Source: Ignavibacteria bacterium (lineage in GTDB: Bacteria; Bacteroidota; Ignavibacteria; Tepidaquicellales; Tepidaquicellaceae). Taken from it: a DNA stretch of 46,124 nt. Both the position numbers and the translations under genes were made by a program. The notes under the pieces are model-generated. The model had not been told where the DNA came from. It saw nothing but the letters and a program-made list of their open reading frames with translations, and did not search any database. Below are positions 39,166 to 46,124 of the stretch, piece by piece. Position 1 is the first letter of the stretch. Each line of letters starts with the position of its first letter. Location: positions 1 to 46,124 of the forward strand of contig JADJWZ010000029.1 in assembly GCA_016716125.1 (NCBI GenBank). The letters are read 5' to 3'.

Positions 39166-41163
39166 ATGAAAATCGGTGTATTTATATGTCATTGCGGCGA
39201 GAATATAAGCAGTACTGTTGACTGTCCGCGTGTTGCTGATGTGTGCAGGACTTATACAGGTGTTGAGTATTCTGTTGATTATAAATATATGTGCTCTGAC
39301 CCCGGACAGAATTTAATAAAGGATGCCATACACAAATATAATCTTGATGCAATTGTAGTAGGTTCATGTTCGCCTCATATGCACGAAAGAACTTTCCGGA
39401 ATGCCGCAGTATCTGCAGGTATAAATCCATTCATGGTTGAAATTGCAAACTTACGTGAACACTGTTCATGGGTTCATGATAACATAGAAGCTGCAACCCG
39501 GAAGGCAATTGAGCTGATGCGGATGGCGATCGAAAAAGTTAAGCGGGACAAACCTTTGACAAAGATCAAAGTTCCTATTACAAAAAGAGTGCTCGTCATT
39601 GGCGGAGGAATTGCAGGTATACAGGCAGCTTTAGATACTGCTAACGCAGGTTACGAAGTTGTACTTGTAGAAAAAGAACCTTCTATCGGCGGACATATGA
39701 GTCAGCTCTCTGAAACTTTTCCGACACTTGACTGCTCGCAGTGCATTCTTACTCCGCGAATGGTGGAAGTTCATCAGCATCCTAAGATAAAGCTAATGAC
39801 ATATTCCGAAGTGGAAAGAGTTGAAGGGTTCATCGGTAATTTTAAAGTTACCATAAAAAAGAAAGCCCGGCATATCAATGAAGATAAATGTTCGGGCTGC
39901 GGAATGTGCATTACAAAATGTCCCATAAAGAAAAAAGCATACAATTCATTCGAAGAAGATCTTGCTTTCAGACCTGCTGTCTATGTTCCTTTCCCTCAGG
40001 CAATTCCCAATATCCCGGTTATTGACGAAACAGTTTGTACTTATTACAAAACAGGTAAATGCGGAATGTGTGTAAAAGTCTGCGACAGGGAAGCGATTGA
40101 CTTCGGTCAGAAAGATACAATACATGTTGCGGATGTCGGGGCGATAATAGTTGCAACAGGATTTAAGCTGTATAATATAGATAAGAAATCTGCAGATTCT
40201 AAATATAAAGGATACGGTGAATACGGTTACGGAAAATACAGGGATGTGATAGACGGACTTCAGTTCGAAAGGATTGCAAGCGCTTCCGGACCTACATCCG
40301 GTGAGATCAAACGTCCGTCTGACGGCAGAGTGCCGAAGAAAATTGCTTTTATACAATGTGTCGGTTCAAGAGATGATTCAAAAGGAATATCATACTGCAG
40401 CAAGATCTGCTGTATGTACACTGCAAAGCAGGCAATGCTTTACAGACATAAAGTACATGACGGAGAAGCATATATATTTTATATGGATATCCGCGCCGGA
40501 GGAAAAATGTATGAAGAGTTTGTAAGACGCGCGATAGAAGAAGACAAAGTAAAATATATCCGCGGAAGGGTTTCGAGAATTTATGAAGAGGACGGGAAAT
40601 ATATTGTCAAAGGCGAAGATACGCTTGCGGGAATGCCTGTTGAAATTGACGCGGATATGGTTGTGCTCGCAACTGCTATGATACCGCAGGATGGCGCGGA
40701 ATCACTTGCGAGAACGATCGGTATCCCGTATGATAAATACGGATTTTTTAACGAAGCTCATCCTAAGTTAAGACCGGTGGAAAGCACGACAGCCGGAGTT
40801 TTTTTAGCAGGCGCATGTCAGTCTCCAAAGGATATTCCTGAATCGGTATCTATGGCTTCAGCAGCAGCAAGCAAAGCGATCATACTATTTGCAAATGACA
40901 CGCTTGAACGCGAACCGGTGGTTGCAAAAGTTAATGAAGATATTTGCGCAGGATGTTTTTATTGTATGAAAGTTTGTCCCTTCGGAGCAGTGGAAGTAAA
41001 GGATGTAAAAGACATAAACGGAATAGTCTATAAGGAAGTAGCTTACATTAATCAGGGTGTATGTCAGGGCTGCGGAACATGCACGGCGACATGTCTTTCG
41101 AAATCAATTGAACTCGCAGGTTTTAATAACGAAGAGATCTTTGCTGAAATAGCAGCTTTATAA
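39166..41163 (+). CDS. hdrA: Heterodisulfide reductase-type subunit A (HdrA), flavin-based electron bifurcating
   Basis: 665 residues, full length. The N-terminal iron-sulfur domain (CHCGENISSTVDC, then GSCSPHMHERTFRNA) leads to the FAD-binding VIGGGIAGIQAAL at about residue 142 and the GGHMSQLSETFPTLDCSQC segment. Ferredoxin-type motifs follow: CSGCGMCITKCP (about 244), CGMCVKVC (about 300), and at the C terminus CAGCFYCMKVCP (about 593) and CQGCGTCTATC (about 633). The FAD would split electrons arriving from FlxD: one to HdrC/HdrB and the disulfide, one to low-potential ferredoxin. Shine-Dalgarno GAGGAG lies eight bases before ATG 39166. A heptamer repeat run separates it from flxD. Confidence 0.95.
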   Translation: MKIGVFICHCGENISSTVDCPRVADVCRTYTGVEYSVDYKYMCSDPGQNLIKDAIHKYNLDAIVVGSCSPHMHERTFRNAAVSAGINPFMVEIANLREHCSWVHDNIEAATRKAIELMRMAIEKVKRDKPLTKIKVPITKRVLVIGGGIAGIQAALDTANAGYEVVLVEKEPSIGGHMSQLSETFPTLDCSQCILTPRMVEVHQHPKIKLMTYSEVERVEGFIGNFKVTIKKKARHINEDKCSGCGMCITKCPIKKKAYNSFEEDLAFRPAVYVPFPQAIPNIPVIDETVCTYYKTGKCGMCVKVCDREAIDFGQKDTIHVADVGAIIVATGFKLYNIDKKSADSKYKGYGEYGYGKYRDVIDGLQFERIASASGPTSGEIKRPSDGRVPKKIAFIQCVGSRDDSKGISYCSKICCMYTAKQAMLYRHKVHDGEAYIFYMDIRAGGKMYEEFVRRAIEEDKVKYIRGRVSRIYEEDGKYIVKGEDTLAGMPVEIDADMVVLATAMIPQDGAESLARTIGIPYDKYGFFNEAHPKLRPVESTTAGVFLAGACQSPKDIPESVSMASAAASKAIILFANDTLEREPVVAKVNEDICAGCFYCMKVCPFGAVEVKDVKDINGIVYKEVAYINQGVCQGCGTCTATCLSKSIELAGFNNEEIFAEIAAL

Positions 41164-41226
41164 AATTACAAATTGCAAATGACAAATGATAAAGTGACAT
41201 GCAAATTACAAATGACAAATAAATTT
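41164..41226. repeat. Heptamer-phased repeat run inside the hdr-flx operon
   Basis: Units such as CAAATTA, CAAATTG, CAAATGA and CAAATAA fill the hdrA-flxD gap. This is the only large gap in the operon. Confidence 0.75.
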
Positions 41227-41256
41227 ATTATTAAAGTTTTTTTAAAATAAAAAGTG

Positions 41257-41766
41257 ATGGATAAGCAAAACTGGGAACCGAAGATAGCGGCTTTTGTCTG
41301 TAACTGGTGCACATATACCGGTGCTGATCTTGCAGGAACATCACGATTAAAATACCCGGCAAATTGTAAGATAATCCGTGTGATGTGTTCCGGAAGCATT
41401 GATCCTGTATTTATTCTCAAAGCATTCGAACGCGGAGCTGACGGAGTGCTTGTGTCAGGATGTCACCCGAATGACTGTCACTATAATGCAGGTAATTTCC
41501 ACGCGCGCAGACGGTGGGATTTTTTTCATGAGCTACTGGACTTTATAGGCATTGAAAAAGGCAGACTGCAGTTCTCATGGATCTCCGCATCGGAAGGTAA
41601 AAAGTTTGCTGATGTGATCACAAAAGTTACTGAAGATATCAAAGCTATGGGTCCGTTTACGGCTTATAAGAAAATGAATTCAGAGTTTACAATTGATTTT
41701 CCTGAAGAACCTTCTGAATTACCGGAGCCTGAGTTTCAGGAAAATTCTGATAAGGAGACTGAATAA
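41257..41766 (+). CDS. flxD: FlxD / MvhD-type iron-sulfur subunit
   Basis: 169 residues starting at ATG 41257 (a GTG at 41254 is one codon earlier). The MvhD signature CNWCTYTGADLAG, IRVMCSGSIDP, GVLVSGCHPNDCHY provides the cysteines for the [2Fe-2S] cluster that feeds electrons into HdrA in methanogen MvhADG-Hdr and Desulfovibrio FlxABCD-HdrABC. The acidic C-terminal tail (about 150-169) is Pro/Glu-rich. Unlike its operon neighbours it has no obvious Shine-Dalgarno, and it follows the repeat run. It overlaps flxC by one base. Confidence 0.9.
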   Translation: MDKQNWEPKIAAFVCNWCTYTGADLAGTSRLKYPANCKIIRVMCSGSIDPVFILKAFERGADGVLVSGCHPNDCHYNAGNFHARRRWDFFHELLDFIGIEKGRLQFSWISASEGKKFADVITKVTEDIKAMGPFTAYKKMNSEFTIDFPEEPSELPEPEFQENSDKETE

Positions 41767-42650
41767 TGAAAGAGCTGATAAAACATGCAAGAGAATTACT
41801 GGAAAATGGTGAAGTCGCGGCAGTGATAGGTTACAGGCAGGTTTCAGCAAAAAGAACAAAGCCCGTAATTATTACTGATCCGGAAGAAACTTCCGCGCTT
41901 GTATTCAATGAATACTGCCTGAATAATCTTGCTGTATATCTTACAAAAGCGCGGATAAAATTATTATGCAAAAAAAATGATAAAGTTCTTAAGCTTGCCA
42001 TAACTGCAAAACCATGCGATGTGCATTCTATTGTTGCGCTGATTCAGGAAAATCAGATTGACAGGGATACTATTCATATCATAAGTTTTAACTGTCACGG
42101 AGTAGCAAAAGATTTCGGCTTTGATTTTAACGGAGATAATCTTGCTTCGAAATGTATCACATGTGAAACCCATAAGCCTTTATACTATGATGCATTATTC
42201 GGGGAAGTAAAGGAAACCCCGCAGGCAAGTGATACTGCTCTGGCAAGAATTAAGGAGATAGAAAGTATGCCGCACAATGAGCGGTTCGAATTTTTTAAAA
42301 GTGAGTTTGACAAATGTATAAAGTGTTACGCCTGCCGCGCAGTATGTCCGCTGTGTTATTGTCAGAGATGCATTACGGATAAAACCATACCGTGCTGGAT
42401 AGAAACAAGTTCGCATCAGAGAGGGAATTTCGCATGGAATGTAATCAGAGCATTTCATCTCAGCGGAAGATGCACGGGATGCGGAGAATGTGACCGCGCC
42501 TGCCCGGCTGATATTCCTCTTTCACTTATAAACAGAAAAATGTCAATGGAAGCGAAAAACTTATTTTCTTTTGTATCAGGCAGAAGTCTGGAAACACCGA
42601 CACTTGTTGGAAGTTACAATGAGAAGGATAACAATGAATTATTCATGTAA
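41766..42650 (+). CDS. flxC: FlxC-type ferredoxin subunit (4Fe-4S, F420-hydrogenase beta-like)
   Basis: 294 residues. The N-terminal part resembles the coenzyme F420 hydrogenase/dehydrogenase beta family (GEVAAVIGYRQVSAKRTKP, ITAKPCDVHSIVALIQE, CITCETHKP). The C-terminal part is a two-cluster ferredoxin: CIKCYACRAVCPLCYCQRC (about residue 183) and CTGCGECDRACPADIPL (about 239). It relays electrons between the flavin subunit FlxA and FlxD. Shine-Dalgarno AAGGAG lies eight bases before ATG 41766. Naming by position: it is next to FlxD, so FlxC. Confidence 0.85.
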   Translation: MKELIKHARELLENGEVAAVIGYRQVSAKRTKPVIITDPEETSALVFNEYCLNNLAVYLTKARIKLLCKKNDKVLKLAITAKPCDVHSIVALIQENQIDRDTIHIISFNCHGVAKDFGFDFNGDNLASKCITCETHKPLYYDALFGEVKETPQASDTALARIKEIESMPHNERFEFFKSEFDKCIKCYACRAVCPLCYCQRCITDKTIPCWIETSSHQRGNFAWNVIRAFHLSGRCTGCGECDRACPADIPLSLINRKMSMEAKNLFSFVSGRSLETPTLVGSYNEKDNNELFM

Positions 42651-42696
42651 AAATATTTATCCGGAAAAAAAATTAATGACTCAAAGGAGTATTCAA

Positions 42697-43725
42697 ATGG
42701 ATGAGAAAATTATTTCAAGGGTTGATCTTCTGAATATCTGTCAGGATGTTATTGAAAAAGGGAATACGCTGCTTACTCCGGGAGTTGCAGATTATTCTGT
42801 CGTAAAGGATGTTTCCAATTTAAATCTTGACGCTTCGGCATTACCTTCAAAGATTTCATATAAATCTTATGTCTTTCCGAGAACTGAGCCTGTGCTTTAT
42901 TACAAAAGAAGTAAAAATGATGTGCAGCTGATTGATGTAAATATTGACAGTAAAAAAATTGTCATACTTGGAGCAAAACCCTGTGATGCCAATTCGCTTA
43001 ACATTATGAAGCATCTCTTCAACTGGGATTACAGTGATGAGTTCTTTAATATGAGAGCAAAGAATTTTATAGTGATAGGACTTATGTGTTCTCATTTTGA
43101 CGAATATTGTTTTTGCACTTCAGTCGGATCTTCTCCGGTATCTGAAAAAGGTTCGGACATATTTCTGATACCGCTTGATGAAAATAATTACGCTATGAAA
43201 ATAATTACTGATAAGGGAAAAGAATTCATCACCCCGTATTCCGGATATTTGAAATCCGGAGATGAAAACCGGTCAAAGCGGATCACGGAAAATGTTAAAC
43301 AGCCGGATGTTGCATTTGACAGCAGTGAAGTATATAAATGGCTTGGAGAGAATTTTGAAAGTCCGAAATGGGAAGGTGTAGGAAACCTATGCCTGTCCTG
43401 CGCTCAGTGCGCTTTTGTCTGTCCCGTGTGTCATTGCTTTGATATAACGGATGAAGACTATAGTTATACTGAAGGAAGAAGAATGAAGAACTGGGACGGA
43501 TGTCAGTTCGGGAATTTTACTCTTCATGCATCAGGTCATAATCCGAGAGACATTCAGAGTAAGCGATACAGGCAGAGAGTAAATCATAAATTCAGATATT
43601 ATGTGAATAAATTCGGAGAGATACTTTGCACGGGATGCGGAAGATGTTCGAGAGGATGTCCGGTAAGCGTTGATATAAAAGAAATCGTTTCAAATTGTAA
43701 AAATGATCAGAAGGAGTTAAGATAA
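42697..43725 (+). CDS. flxB: FlxB-type ferredoxin subunit (hydrogenase beta-like)
   Basis: The frame extends up to 42571, but AAAGGAGT at 42683-42690 precedes ATG 42697 (MDEKIISRVDLLNICQDVIE) by six bases, so that start is used (342 residues) and the overlap with flxC disappears. The N-terminal region has KKIVILGAKPCDANSLNIM, as in the 4Fe-4S beta subunits of sulfhydrogenase-like enzymes. Two clusters follow: CLSCAQCAFVCPVCHCF (about residue 235) and CTGCGRCSRGCPVSVDI (about 312). It sits between FlxC and the NAD(P)H-dehydrogenase-like FlxA and probably passes electrons between them. It shares one base with flxA. Confidence 0.88.
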   Translation: MDEKIISRVDLLNICQDVIEKGNTLLTPGVADYSVVKDVSNLNLDASALPSKISYKSYVFPRTEPVLYYKRSKNDVQLIDVNIDSKKIVILGAKPCDANSLNIMKHLFNWDYSDEFFNMRAKNFIVIGLMCSHFDEYCFCTSVGSSPVSEKGSDIFLIPLDENNYAMKIITDKGKEFITPYSGYLKSGDENRSKRITENVKQPDVAFDSSEVYKWLGENFESPKWEGVGNLCLSCAQCAFVCPVCHCFDITDEDYSYTEGRRMKNWDGCQFGNFTLHASGHNPRDIQSKRYRQRVNHKFRYYVNKFGEILCTGCGRCSRGCPVSVDIKEIVSNCKNDQKELR

Positions 43726-44615
43726 TGAACAACATATATATGCCGCATACGGCTGAGATAAAAGAGATCATTGATGAATCGCCGGATACAAGGACATTCC
43801 GGTTAAGATTCAGGGATGCGGATACGGCTGACAGATTTGAATTCAAGGCCGGACAGTTTGCTGAGTATTCTGCTTTCGGTGACGGCGAGTCTACCTTCTG
43901 CATTGCTTCATCGCCGACTCAAAAGGATTATATAGAATGTTCATTTAAAGTTTACGGTAAAGTAACTCAGTCACTGCGCCGTCTTAACAAAGGCGACACT
44001 ATCGGGATCAGGGGACCTTACGGTAACTGGTTTCCTCTTGAAGAGTTCAAAGGAAAAAATCTTTTGTTCATAGCAGGCGGGATCGGCATTGCGCCTGTGA
44101 GATGTGTAATTAATAACGTGCTTGATCTGAGAGATGAATTTAAAGACATAACAATAATTTATGGAGCAAGGTCTGTAAGTGATCTTATTTACAAACAGGA
44201 AATAAAAGAATGGAAAGCGCGCAGGGATATTAAGACAGTGATCACTGTTGACCCGGGCGGGGAGACTGCATCATGGGATGGTGAAGTTGGATTTGTTCCG
44301 GCTGTGCTGGAAAAGAATGCGCCTGAATCTGAAAACACTGTAGTGATACTTTGCGGTCCGCCGGTAATGATAAAGTTTACAATGCCTGTGCTGACGGGAC
44401 TCGGATTTAAAGATGAGTTTGTATATACAACTCTCGAGAACAGAATGAAATGCGGACTCGGAAAATGCGGAAGATGCAATATAGGTAATGTGTATGTGTG
44501 CAAAGACGGACCGGTGTTTACTTATGCGGAGATCAAAAAACTGCCGCAGGAATTTAATAATTTCAAATTTCAAATTGCAAATTATAAATTACAAATAGCT
44601 TTTTTAAAAGGTTAA
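43725..44615 (+). CDS. flxA: FlxA-type NAD(P)H-oxidising flavoprotein
   Basis: 296 residues. An FAD domain (FKAGQFAEYSAF, STFCIASSPT, VTQSLRRLNKGD) is followed by an NAD(P) domain (LLFIAGGIGIAPVRCV, IIYGARSVSDLIY, ILCGPPVMI). The C terminus has a [2Fe-2S] motif, MKCGLGKCGRCNIGN with a final Cys at VYVCKDG. It oxidises NADH or NADPH and reduces FlxB, as the gamma subunit of sulfhydrogenase does. Shine-Dalgarno AAGGAG lies eight bases upstream. The natural protein likely ends near AEIKKLPQEF; the last 19 residues (NNFKFQIANYKLQIAFLKG) are translated from a heptamer repeat at 44561, so the original stop was lost or displaced. Confidence 0.92.
   Translation: MNNIYMPHTAEIKEIIDESPDTRTFRLRFRDADTADRFEFKAGQFAEYSAFGDGESTFCIASSPTQKDYIECSFKVYGKVTQSLRRLNKGDTIGIRGPYGNWFPLEEFKGKNLLFIAGGIGIAPVRCVINNVLDLRDEFKDITIIYGARSVSDLIYKQEIKEWKARRDIKTVITVDPGGETASWDGEVGFVPAVLEKNAPESENTVVILCGPPVMIKFTMPVLTGLGFKDEFVYTTLENRMKCGLGKCGRCNIGNVYVCKDGPVFTYAEIKKLPQEFNNFKFQIANYKLQIAFLKG
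44561..44599. repeat. Heptamer-phased repeat run at the end of flxA
   Basis: Units such as TCAAATT, GCAAATT, ATAAATT and ACAAATA. The open frame runs through it, giving the FKFQIANYKLQIA tail. Confidence 0.75.
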
Positions 44616-44648
44616 TCTGAAATAATTTAATAATATGTTTTAATAAGA

Positions 44649-45365
44649 TCATATTAATTCAGGGAAGAACTCAATTTCCTGAGTAATATTATTATCAGCA
44701 TAAGATACATTATCAATTTTCGGGTGATTGTTGTATATGATTTCACCGCAGTCTAACAGCAGATTGGGATCAAAGATGTATCTACACAGGATCTTTCTCG
44801 GTTTGAAATTCGGATTGTTCACAAGATCTTTGTAAATGACATAAATTAATTCCGAACAATAAAGTAAGTTCTCACCGTTATTCAGCTGTTCTTCCCAGTC
44901 ATATTTAATTAGGTTAGCTCTGTTTCTCAGATGTTTTAACCGGTTGTCTACCATAAGATCATCTTTTTTATCAACCGGTAATTTTATAATACAGAAATAG
45001 TCAACCTGTTTCAGGAAATCAATTAGCGGTTGTTCGATCAATCCGGTTTCCATTATATGCATAATGGAAGTTTTTCTGTCACCGTTTAAAAATAATAATC
45101 CTGCATGACTGAAGTATCCCGGTTTACCATTAAACTTAATTGCTTTTTTAATTGCTATGGAGCTGATGGATTTTGAATCAGTAGAAAGAAATATATATTG
45201 ATTTCCGGTTTCTGCTCTATCAACTATTTTAAAATAGTCAGACATTTCGAAAGCGGGATATCCTTTTAAACGGATATTGTATTTATTTAACCTCTTGAAA
45301 AAAAATTCCCAAGCATTTGTTCTATTGATCCGGTTGAGAAGGCAATATGCTAAATTTTCAATCAT
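44649..45365 (-). CDS. YiiX/YebB-like permuted papain-fold cysteine hydrolase
   Basis: 238 residues with no signal peptide. The permuted NlpC/P60-like signatures are visible: FSHAGLLFL with catalytic His87 (about residue 87), and LLYCSELIYVIYKDL with the catalytic Cys170. The YDWEEQLNNGENLLYC stretch matches the usual YD...yCSEL spacing. Family members are amidases or lipid-acting thiol enzymes; the substrate is unknown. A TACATTTG -7 box lies 27 bases before ATG 45365. It converges with flxA, leaving a 33-base gap. Confidence 0.75.
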   Translation of the reverse strand: MIENLAYCLLNRINRTNAWEFFFKRLNKYNIRLKGYPAFEMSDYFKIVDRAETGNQYIFLSTDSKSISSIAIKKAIKFNGKPGYFSHAGLLFLNGDRKTSIMHIMETGLIEQPLIDFLKQVDYFCIIKLPVDKKDDLMVDNRLKHLRNRANLIKYDWEEQLNNGENLLYCSELIYVIYKDLVNNPNFKPRKILCRYIFDPNLLLDCGEIIYNNHPKIDNVSYADNNITQEIEFFPELI

Positions 45366-45391
45366 GATTTTAATTTCATATTATTTCAATA

Positions 45392-45399
45392 CAAATGTA
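45392..45399 (-). promoter_or_regulatory. Putative -7 box of the papain-fold hydrolase gene
   Basis: TACATTTG on the minus strand (TAnnTTTG) with TTG about 16 bases further upstream, giving a leader of roughly 20 bases. Confidence 0.4.
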
Positions 45400-45630
45400 C
45401 CGATTAAAAAAATCTCAATTGTAACAACTTTATAATTTATTTGTCAATTATTTGTCAATAAATTTAAATAAATAATTCTCAATTAATTTTTATATCAGGA
45501 AATAAAAATTTTCATAATCAAATATATAAAAATATATACAGAATAAATTTTTAAATATAAAAGCTGATTGTGATATTCTCAAACTAGACCGGAAAATTGT
45601 ATTGGTAAATAATCAGAAGCGAAAAAAATA

Positions 45631-45682
45631 AGGCTGATATTTACGAGTTATTTAAAAAGCTTTGATTCGTAAATATCAGCCT
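45631..45682 (-). terminator. Terminator of the dockerin-like cargo gene
   Basis: A perfect 16-bp inverted repeat (AGGCTGATATTTACGA at 45631 and its complement at 45667-45682) with a 20-base loop lies 30 bases after the minus-strand stop, followed on that strand by TATTTTTTC. Confidence 0.8.
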
Positions 45683-45711
45683 GCAATTATTATATCAGTC
45701 GGTTTATTCCA

Positions 45712-46124
45712 TCAAGGTATTATTACTCCGACAAAATTCTTAGCGTTATTATCAGCATAAACACCGTCAGTAAGATCTGTAATTCCGTCCCCTGTTACAT
45801 CTGTAGGAATGTATCCTGAATTAAAAATAGCTGCGTCATTATCAATAAGACTCACATCAGTAAGATCAATAATACCGTCCTGATTGACATCCCCGCTATA
45901 TATCGCAAATCTCACAGGTGAAATGGCAACCTGAACCTGATTGTTTCCATGAACTTTAGATGATGAAGTAGTTAAGTCAATATAATTTGTAATTCCGCAG
46001 ATAAGTGATTCGCCTCCGGGTTTAGTCCATATCTCAATTGAATTTCTATGATTAAGTGTGAGAAGATAATTCCCGGTCTGAACGTTATTAAAAATGCTTT
46101 CAAATATTAGTGTTCCTGAATTAA
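45712..46124 (-). CDS. C-terminal end of a secreted protein with dockerin-like repeats (partial)
   Basis: The frame is open to the window edge, so the GTG at 45915 is not the start. The visible 137 residues begin NSGTLIFESIFNNVQTGNYL and HRNSIEIWTKPGG, a beta segment common in Ignavibacteria surface proteins. Two calcium-loop, dockerin-like repeats follow: GDVNQDGIIDLTDVSLIDND and the second DVTGDGITDLTDGVYADNN, each with the Dx(N/D)xDG loop. It ends FVGVIIP. This C-terminal module replaces the NYPNPFNP domain in some cargo proteins of these bacteria and probably helps anchoring or secretion. The catalytic or binding part lies outside the window. Confidence 0.75.
   Translation of the reverse strand, partial: NSGTLIFESIFNNVQTGNYLLTLNHRNSIEIWTKPGGESLICGITNYIDLTTSSSKVHGNNQVQVAISPVRFAIYSGDVNQDGIIDLTDVSLIDNDAAIFNSGYIPTDVTGDGITDLTDGVYADNNAKNFVGVIIP

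Noticed and set aside
42571..42696. N-terminal extension of flxB
   Set aside because: It overlaps flxC and lies upstream of a strong Shine-Dalgarno; the extension reads like out-of-frame flxC.

Overview
AT-rich bacterial DNA, most likely from a member of the Ignavibacteria (Chlorobi/Bacteroidota side of the FCB group). The reasons are: four open reading regions carry type IX secretion (T9SS) or dockerin-like cargo signatures (three with the NYPNPFNP-type sorting domain, one with paired calcium-loop repeats); several promoters carry a TAnnTTTG -7 box; most genes lack a Shine-Dalgarno sequence; and the window holds a complete 16S - tRNA-Ile - tRNA-Ala - 23S - 5S operon.

Layout. 1-3085: one large secreted multidomain protein (glycosidase-like end, beta-helix, helical repeat, T9SS tail), broken by two frameshifts. 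3216-6404 (minus): GT2 glycosyltransferase, lpxA, CYTH protein and panB as an operon. 6405-8711: 2.3 kb without a credible gene, holding a phased array of about 38 units of 21 bp and then the rrn promoter. 8712-13990: rRNA operon and terminator. 14135-14834: a type II toxin-antitoxin pair bracketed by a second copy of the 5S tail plus terminator. 14892-20586: broken TPR/DUF1186/SEC-C gene, frameshifted Fic gene, a conserved unknown, and a three-gene zinc-ribbon/DUF6620-like cluster. 20921-35783: S1/P1 nuclease with T9SS tail, lipoproteins, formylglycine-generating enzyme, membrane and ion-transport proteins, NYN protein, PhoD-like phosphatase. 35902-37195: a T9SS cargo pseudogene with several lesions. 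37596-44615: a seven-gene hdrCBA-flxDCBA operon. 44649-46124: a papain-like cysteine hydrolase and the 3' end of a dockerin-like T9SS cargo gene.

How it fits together. The Hdr-Flx operon is the metabolic centrepiece. FlxA would take electrons from NAD(P)H, FlxB, FlxC and FlxD pass them on, and HdrA would bifurcate them by flavin between a low-potential acceptor (ferredoxin) and a disulfide reduced at HdrB/HdrC. This fits an anaerobic or fermentative lifestyle. Most of its genes have strong Shine-Dalgarno sequences, unlike the rest of the window.

The most unusual non-coding signal is a repeat family with 7-bp phasing. It appears as the 21-bp (3 x 7) array before rrn, as inverted arms between the two tRNAs, and as short heptamer runs after several genes, one of which has been read into the end of flxA. 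At least six genes carry frameshifts or stops. Several sit in homopolymers, so sequencing or assembly error must be weighed against real gene decay.
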